Below, piece by piece: positions 59,957 to 64,000 of a DNA stretch of 64,000 nt. This DNA is from Fibrobacter sp. (lineage in GTDB: Bacteria; Fibrobacterota; Fibrobacteria; Fibrobacterales; Fibrobacteraceae): the NCBI GenBank assembly GCA_017642335.1, contig JAGCPF010000051.1, positions 1 to 64,000 of the forward strand, written 5' to 3'. Within the stretch, counting starts at the first letter, position 1. Each line of letters begins with the position of its first letter. Below the pieces are notes generated by a model. That model worked only from the letters and a program-made list of their open reading frames with translations, searched no databases and had not been told where the DNA came from. The position numbers and the translations under genes are program-made.

Positions 59957-60739
59957 ATGCAGAACGTTTATCTTGTCCAAATGGAGTCCATTCCGGGCGA
60001 AAAGGCCCGAAACTTGGCTCACGCCGTATCCCTCGTCGAAAGCGCATCCGTGAAAAGCGGCGGCATCATCCTGTTCCCCGAGATGTTCGCCACGGGCTAC
60101 CTGCCCAAGGACCCCGCCAGCGAGGCAGAAAATTTCGAAGACGGCAACGGAGAAACCGCATCGGTCCTTTCCGACCTCGCCAACAAGACCGGCTGCACCA
60201 TCTTCGGGGCGGGCATTGCAAAAAAAGGCAACGCCATCACCAACCACTCCAGCATCTACATACCTGGCCAGCAGTCCGAATTCGCCGGGTACGACAAAAT
60301 CCACCCGTTTTTCCACGAGCAGGAATCGTTCCGTGCGGGAGACTCGGTTACTTTATTTAAAACCAACGGATGGAGGATCGCCCCCACCATCTGCTACGAC
60401 CTCCGCTTCCCCGAAACCTACCGCGAAGCGGTACGCCAAGGCACAGACCTCTTCACGGTACAAGCGGCATGGCCCAAGAGCAGGACGGCGCACTTCGAGG
60501 CGCTCCTCCGTGCCCGCGCCATCGAGAACCAGTGCTACGTGGCTGCGGTAAACGCCTGCGGCCGCGATGCCGGAGGTAACCCCTACGCAGGCCATTCCGT
60601 AATCCTAGACCCCGAAGGGAACGTTGTTGCTGCGGCAAATGACGCAGAAACAGTCCTCGAAGCTGAAATCGACTTGGAAAGAGTCAAGGCTTGCAGGACG
60701 CTTTTCCCCGTCCTAAAAGACGCAGGAATTGCGGTTTAA
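59957..60739 (+). CDS. Nitrilase-family amidase (omega-amidase-like)
   Basis: A protein of 260 residues; the ATG at 59957 is preferred to the TTG two codons earlier. The catalytic triad is present: Glu42 in ILFPEMFATGY, Lys114 in GYDKIHPFF, and Cys146 in TICYDLRFPETYR. A second conserved Glu follows in the FEALLRARAIENQCYV stretch. Sequence style and length fit omega-amidases (YafV/NIT2-like), which hydrolyse alpha-ketoglutaramate or ketosuccinamate. No signal peptide. It diverges from the TonB-dependent receptor gene. Confidence 0.9.
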   Translation: MQNVYLVQMESIPGEKARNLAHAVSLVESASVKSGGIILFPEMFATGYLPKDPASEAENFEDGNGETASVLSDLANKTGCTIFGAGIAKKGNAITNHSSIYIPGQQSEFAGYDKIHPFFHEQESFRAGDSVTLFKTNGWRIAPTICYDLRFPETYREAVRQGTDLFTVQAAWPKSRTAHFEALLRARAIENQCYVAAVNACGRDAGGNPYAGHSVILDPEGNVVAAANDAETVLEAEIDLERVKACRTLFPVLKDAGIAV

Positions 60740-60904
60740 GATGATTTCAGTCACGAACCTTCACTTTTTTTGAATTGTAAATAATTTTATTCATTTCGTT
60801 AAGTTGTTAAGCATCAAAAGATTAAGATAAACTTACATAATTTGGGCTGCGAAATACTGCACATTTTTTCACTAAAACCCCTCGCTTTTTGCTTAAAAAT
60901 ATCT

Positions 60905-60942
60905 TATAATTATTAATACGGAGGCGCTCCCTAAACAAGGGA
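60905..60942 (+). promoter_or_regulatory. TATAAT box and leader hairpin before a 46-codon ORF
   Basis: Perfect TATAAT (60905-60910), predicted +1 near 60917. The leader holds TCCCT (60928-60932) and AGGGA (60938-60942) as a 5-bp stem. No good -35 is seen. Confidence 0.4.
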
Positions 60943-60970
60943 ACCAAAAACTAAACAGCGAGGTTAAACA

Positions 60971-61111
60971 ATGACTTCTCCAGATATAGACAAGCTCAGT
61001 TACGTGCGGGCGTTGATCAAAGCTGGTCTCGCTCGTGACCTGATAATCAAGATAACTTCCATATCCATGTACCAATACGCCCAGATCCAGCGCGACCTCT
61101 TAGCCGCTTAA
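60971..61111 (+). CDS. 46-residue protein, function unknown
   Basis: Short ORF beginning MTSPDIDKLSYVRALIKAGL and ending with the TAA at 61109. GCGAGG lies upstream of the ATG, and a perfect TATAAT box and leader hairpin stand about 60 bases upstream. The composition is balanced, not a random AT-rich ORF. The middle (ALIKAGLARDLIIKITSISMYQYAQIQRDL) has the spacing of a small helix-turn-helix, but this is only suggestive. The stop is 15 bp before the next reading frame, so the two may be co-transcribed. Confidence 0.55.
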   Translation: MTSPDIDKLSYVRALIKAGLARDLIIKITSISMYQYAQIQRDLLAA

Positions 61112-61126
61112 CTCGGGTTCGTAAAA

Positions 61127-61492
61127 TTGGACGTTATCGTTAAAATTCCGGCGCAGCCCGCCACCTCCAATGAGGAACGGTTGGCTGCGCTTTCTCTTTG
61201 CTTTCGCGACGGGTCGCTCCTGCTCACGGGGCGCGACGCGAAAAAGCCGGCCCAGTTCACGCTCAAGCCCGCCGACAACTTCCCCTGGGGGGATTTCCTC
61301 GACAAGCTCCTGGTCGCCTGGCAACTGGGCGATTACAGCGACATCCCGCTAGCCTTCCGGCCCCAGAAGCGCATTCCCCAGTTCGTCATCGACGGATTCC
61401 CGAACGAAAGCGTCCCCAACCGGCTGAAGGTACTCGCCACGCTCCGCAACCAGGGATACTTTCTCCCGCTCCCTACCCCGGGGCACCACTAG
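61127..61492 (+). CDS. Conserved-looking hypothetical protein upstream of maltokinase (121 aa)
   Basis: Reading frame with a TTG start at 61127; an in-frame TAA at 61109-61111 excludes longer forms and no ATG exists near the 5' end. It is slightly basic, with no signal peptide or membrane segment and motifs such as FPWGDFLDKLLVAWQLGDYSDIP and PQFVIDGFPNESVPNRLKVL. I do not recognise the family. It ends 19 bp before maltokinase, so a shared transcript is likely. Confidence 0.6.
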   Translation: MDVIVKIPAQPATSNEERLAALSLCFRDGSLLLTGRDAKKPAQFTLKPADNFPWGDFLDKLLVAWQLGDYSDIPLAFRPQKRIPQFVIDGFPNESVPNRLKVLATLRNQGYFLPLPTPGHH

Positions 61493-61511
61493 CCCCAGGA
61501 CGCACAGGACA

Positions 61512-62753
61512 ATGCAGGGCACAATCGACATCGAGACAATCCGCAACAAGCGCTGGTTCATGGGCAGGAACCGGGATATTTCAAGTATCCGCATGGCGGA
61601 CAACGCAAGCATCGGCAACACGGAGATTATCCTGCTCGACATCTCGTTTGCAGACGGGGAACAAGACAAGTACGCCATTATCGCCAACGAGACCCGCATG
61701 GGGGCCATCCTCGAGGCGGGTTTCGCCGAGAACTCCGGCAGCCGGGAATTCGCCGGGGAACGCGGAACGTTCGTCTTCCTCAGCGCCCGCACCCGGGAAA
61801 ACGGCCAAGTCGAAGAATGCGCAGGGCAAAGGGTCTTGCTCGGTGCGAAACCTTTCCCGGGAGAACAAAGCAACTCGTCGTTCCTCGTCCCGGGCCACAG
61901 CATATTCAAACTGTACCGGCGGCTACAAGCGGGAATCCATCCCGAAGCCGAAATCCTGCGCCACCTAGATTGTTCCGGCACATGCACCTCCCCACAACTC
62001 TACGGGGAATGCCTCTACAAGGCTTATTCCGGGGAAACATATGCGCTCGGAATCCTGGAGCAGCTCGTCCCCAACGCAAACGACGCCTGGGTGCAATTCT
62101 GTAAAAAGATGGACGCCGACGAAGCCGCCTCACTCGGCAAAGCGACCGCCCGCATGCACGCCGCACTGAAAACGCTCCCCGGCACCGATGTCGGGAACGA
62201 GCCCCCGCCCTTCGACAAATTGGAAAAACTCCTCCAGGCGAGCCACAACCCTCTGGCCAAGCAGTTGCTGGAATCGATGGACTCCCTGCGCGGGGCTTTC
62301 GCCCGCATGGGAGCCGAAGCGCGGGGCCTCGAAACCGGAAACCTCGCCCCGCAGCGCATCCACGGGGACTACCACCTGGGCCAGGTCCTTATCCGCGAAA
62401 GCGTCCCCGGCACCACCCCCGGCGATGACGACTCCGAATTCAAGATTCTCGACTTCGAAGGGGAACCCTCCCGCACCCTCGCCTACCGACGCAGGCTGCG
62501 CTCCCCCGCCGTCGACATCGCCGGAATGCTCCGCAGCTTCCGCTACGCCGCAGCCACCGGCGGCCGCGATTCCGCCGCCGCAGAAGAAGCATTCTTGGAA
62601 GAATACGCACGCACGCGCCAAATCGACTTGGAAAACCTGAAGGCAGCAGCAAGGCCCCACATCCTCGCCAAGGCCGTCTACGAAGCCTGCTACGAACTGG
62701 AATTTAGGCCCGACTGGTTCCACATCCCGGCGAAAGCGCTCCTCGCACACTAA
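61512..62753 (+). CDS. Maltokinase (maltose-1-phosphate synthase, Pep2-like)
   Basis: A protein of 413 residues; AGGA lies five bases before the ATG. It uses ATP to phosphorylate maltose to maltose-1-phosphate. The aminoglycoside-kinase-like fold has the catalytic loop RIHGDYHLGQVLIRE (about 281-295), the Mg-binding DFEGEPSRTLAYRRRLRSPAVDIAGMLRSFRYAA (about 315-348) in the form specific to maltokinases, and a nucleotide-binding N-lobe. Maltose-1-phosphate normally feeds GlgE (alpha-glucan elongation) with TreS making maltose from trehalose; neither GlgE nor TreS is in view. Some maltokinases are shorter or fused to TreS, and this one is standalone. Confidence 0.88.
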   Translation: MQGTIDIETIRNKRWFMGRNRDISSIRMADNASIGNTEIILLDISFADGEQDKYAIIANETRMGAILEAGFAENSGSREFAGERGTFVFLSARTRENGQVEECAGQRVLLGAKPFPGEQSNSSFLVPGHSIFKLYRRLQAGIHPEAEILRHLDCSGTCTSPQLYGECLYKAYSGETYALGILEQLVPNANDAWVQFCKKMDADEAASLGKATARMHAALKTLPGTDVGNEPPPFDKLEKLLQASHNPLAKQLLESMDSLRGAFARMGAEARGLETGNLAPQRIHGDYHLGQVLIRESVPGTTPGDDDSEFKILDFEGEPSRTLAYRRRLRSPAVDIAGMLRSFRYAAATGGRDSAAAEEAFLEEYARTRQIDLENLKAAARPHILAKAVYEACYELEFRPDWFHIPAKALLAH

Positions 62754-62803
62754 GCCAAGGAAAACAGCCTAAAAGGCTTAGCAAAAAAAAGCCGGCCGCT
62801 GCT

Positions 62804-62948
62804 ATATATCAATTCCCAACACAAGCTGGGCATATAACAAACAGTCGGCTATTTCAGGCTCCCTTGCTTTTCATTTCGCGCTTATATATATTTATCAATG
62901 GAACCAAATTGTCGGTTGCCGCTTGGCCCTTTGGCCAGATTGATATAT
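62804..62948. promoter_or_regulatory. Inverted operator-like sites upstream of the toxin-antitoxin pair
   Basis: ATATATCAAT (62804-62813) and its exact reverse complement ATTGATATAT (62939-62948) flank the promoter. A third, partial site (TTATCAAT, 62892-62899) lies at the predicted +1. CATATAACAAA also occurs twice, once on each side of the promoter. Such sites are where antitoxin complexes often bind. Confidence 0.4.
62864..62892 (+). promoter_or_regulatory. Promoter of the toxin-antitoxin operon
   Basis: TTGCTT (62864-62869), 17 bp, then TATATT (62887-62892). The predicted +1 near 62899 gives a leader of about 73 nt ending in AGAGGA before the ATG at 62972. Confidence 0.5.
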
Positions 62949-62971
62949 GGACATATAACAAAAGAGGAATC

Positions 62972-63190
62972 ATGGCTCGCGAAATTCGAGAGACCCCGAT
63001 TTTGTTCGGCGAGGACGCTCGCCGATTTTTGGCCCGTATGGAAGAGCGGCACCCGGAACCTCCGGAACTTCGTGCCCGCCGCCTGCGGAATTACGAAATT
63101 TTCAAAAAGGCCTACGAAGAGGGCATGGCAGAACAGCGCGCCCGCGAAGCTGCCAACGGAGGTATCGACCCGTGGTTCAAAAAAGTTTGA
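62972..63190 (+). CDS. Small antitoxin-like protein paired with a GNAT toxin
   Basis: A protein of 72 residues: MAREIRETPILFGEDARRFL, then charged helices. AGAGGA lies six bases before the ATG; the upstream in-frame start at 62864 would translate the promoter. It overlaps the GNAT gene by 19 nt, which is typical of an antitoxin-first operon. The sequence is not a DUF1778 ribbon-helix-helix protein by eye, so the antitoxin role is inferred from position, size and charge. I recall similar MxREIxxTPxLxGxDA proteins beside GNAT genes in other FCB genomes, but cannot verify that here. Confidence 0.7.
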   Translation: MAREIRETPILFGEDARRFLARMEERHPEPPELRARRLRNYEIFKKAYEEGMAEQRAREAANGGIDPWFKKV

Positions 63191-63735
63191 CACCTGCATT
63201 TTCCTTCAAATTCATTCGATTGAAATCTGATTACGCTGTAAATACTTTTGACTGTGGCGACAGCGATTTAAACGATTTCATCTTGAATCGCGCTTCCAGT
63301 TTTCAAAAACATCTTTTGGCAGTAAGTTACGCGTGTGTTGACTCAAGCGACGGCAAAGTCTATGCCTATTGTAGCCTTGCCAACGACAAGGTCGCCACAA
63401 GCGATTTCAAAGACAAGAGAGAATTCAACCGTTTCCGCAGGAAACGAGGTTTTCCAAATGAAAAGCGTCTGAAAAGTTATCCTGCGGTCAAATTGTGTCG
63501 TCTGGGCGTCGATAAAAAAGCAAAAGGCCAACAGATTGGTTCCGGCATGCTCGACTATATCAAGTCTATGTTCGTATTGGAGAACAAGACCGGCTGCCGT
63601 TTCTTGACCGTAGATGCCTATCTAGATGCGATTCCATTCTACGAAAAGAACGGATTTCACTTCATGAATGCCGAAGACAATGACCCGCACACGCGACTTA
63701 TGTACTATGACCTAATGGACATTGCTGCAGAGTAG
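63172..63735 (+). CDS. GNAT-family acetyltransferase, probable TacT/AtaT-type toxin
   Basis: A protein of 187 residues. Start taken as GTG at 63172 with GGAGG nine bases upstream, inside the antitoxin gene. The N-terminus has the TacT-like FDCGDSDLNDFILNRASSFQ (about 24-43). Acetyl-CoA-binding elements follow: VKLCRLGVDKKAKGQQIGSGMLDYIKSMF (about 102-130; Q/RxxGxG/A form), then LTVDAYLDAIPFYEKNGFHFM. TacT and AtaT acetylate charged tRNAs and block translation; the paired small protein would neutralise this. It could instead be a non-toxin GNAT, but the overlapping small partner favours toxin. Confidence 0.75.
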   Translation: MVQKSLTPAFSFKFIRLKSDYAVNTFDCGDSDLNDFILNRASSFQKHLLAVSYACVDSSDGKVYAYCSLANDKVATSDFKDKREFNRFRRKRGFPNEKRLKSYPAVKLCRLGVDKKAKGQQIGSGMLDYIKSMFVLENKTGCRFLTVDAYLDAIPFYEKNGFHFMNAEDNDPHTRLMYYDLMDIAAE

Positions 63736-63812
63736 CGCAACATGCAAGTTTAAAAATTCCCAAACAGGGCGTTTTTACGGCATTTTCTTCCACAGTCGCA
63801 CTTAATGATTTC

Positions 63813-63818
63813 TATATT
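63813..63818 (+). promoter_or_regulatory. -10 (TATATTTG) box of cysE, near-leaderless
   Basis: TATATT followed by TG, identical to the RNase P box TATATTTG. The predicted +1 near 63825 leaves a leader of about 4 nt. Confidence 0.45.
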
Positions 63819-63828
63819 TGTACGCGCT

Positions 63829-64000
63829 ATGAAAATCGACGAAATGGAAACACGCCTCCGCGAAGAGGCCCAGGAACTGGTCAAGAAAGAGCCCTTCTCC
63901 AGAAGCATGCTCGAAGAACAGGTTCTAAACCGCAAGGACTTTGCGGACATGCTTTCCGTTACCCTCGCCTGCCAATTGGCCGGCGAAGTCGTCGACCGTG
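63829..64000 (+). CDS. cysE: Serine O-acetyltransferase, N-terminal part (truncated by window edge)
   Basis: The visible 57 codons read MKIDEMETRLREEAQELVKK, then EPFSRSMLEEQVLNRKDFADMLSVTLACQLAGEVVDR. This matches the N-terminal helical domain of CysE (REEA..L...EP.......VL....F...L...LA..L). CysE makes O-acetylserine for cysteine synthesis. The hexapeptide-repeat catalytic domain is outside the window, so the call rests on this segment only. Confidence 0.8.
   Translation, partial: MKIDEMETRLREEAQELVKKEPFSRSMLEEQVLNRKDFADMLSVTLACQLAGEVVDR

Overview
The window looks like chromosome of a Fibrobacter-like, fibre-degrading gut bacterium (Fibrobacterota, FCB group). The grounds are two very long multidomain GH9 cellulases with strongly basic C-termini, a GH11 xylanase with a Gly-rich linker, many secreted proteins with FlgD-like or sorting-type C-termini, a DUF349-repeat protein, and promoter boxes resembling the Bacteroidetes TAnnTTTG -7 element. 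The assignment is inference; no database was searched.

Layout. 1-3450: 5' end of argG (minus), an MCE/MlaD-type anchored protein and recG. 3503-16025: a minus-strand pair, a LolA-like periplasmic protein and a 3958-residue secreted giant. The giant has an inactivated lipase-like N-domain, many Ig-like modules, LamG, CBM-like modules and a sorting-type C-terminus. 16442-18520: a small membrane protein and a BamA/Omp85-type barrel, divergent from the RNase P RNA gene (18588-18960). 19014-21305: class I fumarase plus an ABC-2 permease. 21617-32205: an Ala/Pro-rich rod protein, the GH11 xylanase, a PKD-type lipoprotein (minus) and the first GH9 giant. 32379-38180: second GH9 giant. 38250-42455: histidine kinase, lone receiver and NtrC-type activator in one operon. 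42471-46274: rRNA methyltransferase, nrdR and transketolase (all minus). 46488-50628: a GT-C glycosyltransferase with an NPCBM-like tail, a polyprenyl-phosphate GT2 and guanylate kinase. 50635-56738: priA (minus), the DUF349 protein and a Sua5/TsaC-type enzyme. 56773-59901: a VanX-type dipeptidase and a TonB-dependent receptor (both minus). 59957-62753: nitrilase-family amidase, a 46-codon ORF, an unknown protein and maltokinase. 62972-63735: a probable GNAT toxin-antitoxin pair. 63829-64000: 5' end of cysE.

The unifying biology is plant-polymer digestion at the cell surface: GH9, GH11, giant adhesin-like protein, secretion and outer-membrane machinery, TonB receptor, and phosphorylated-maltose metabolism. 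Housekeeping genes lie between these.

Three non-coding themes recur. First, TATATT/TAnnTTTG boxes lie so close to start codons that several mRNAs should be leaderless; the RNase P promoter calibrates the spacing. Second, intergenic degenerate arrays have a 7-bp period (four sites) or an 8-bp period (one site), one of them fused to a REP-like palindrome. Third, hairpin-plus-U-tract structures occur in leaders, notably starting at the predicted +1 of the 3958-residue giant. No tRNA, IS element, phage or CRISPR array was seen.
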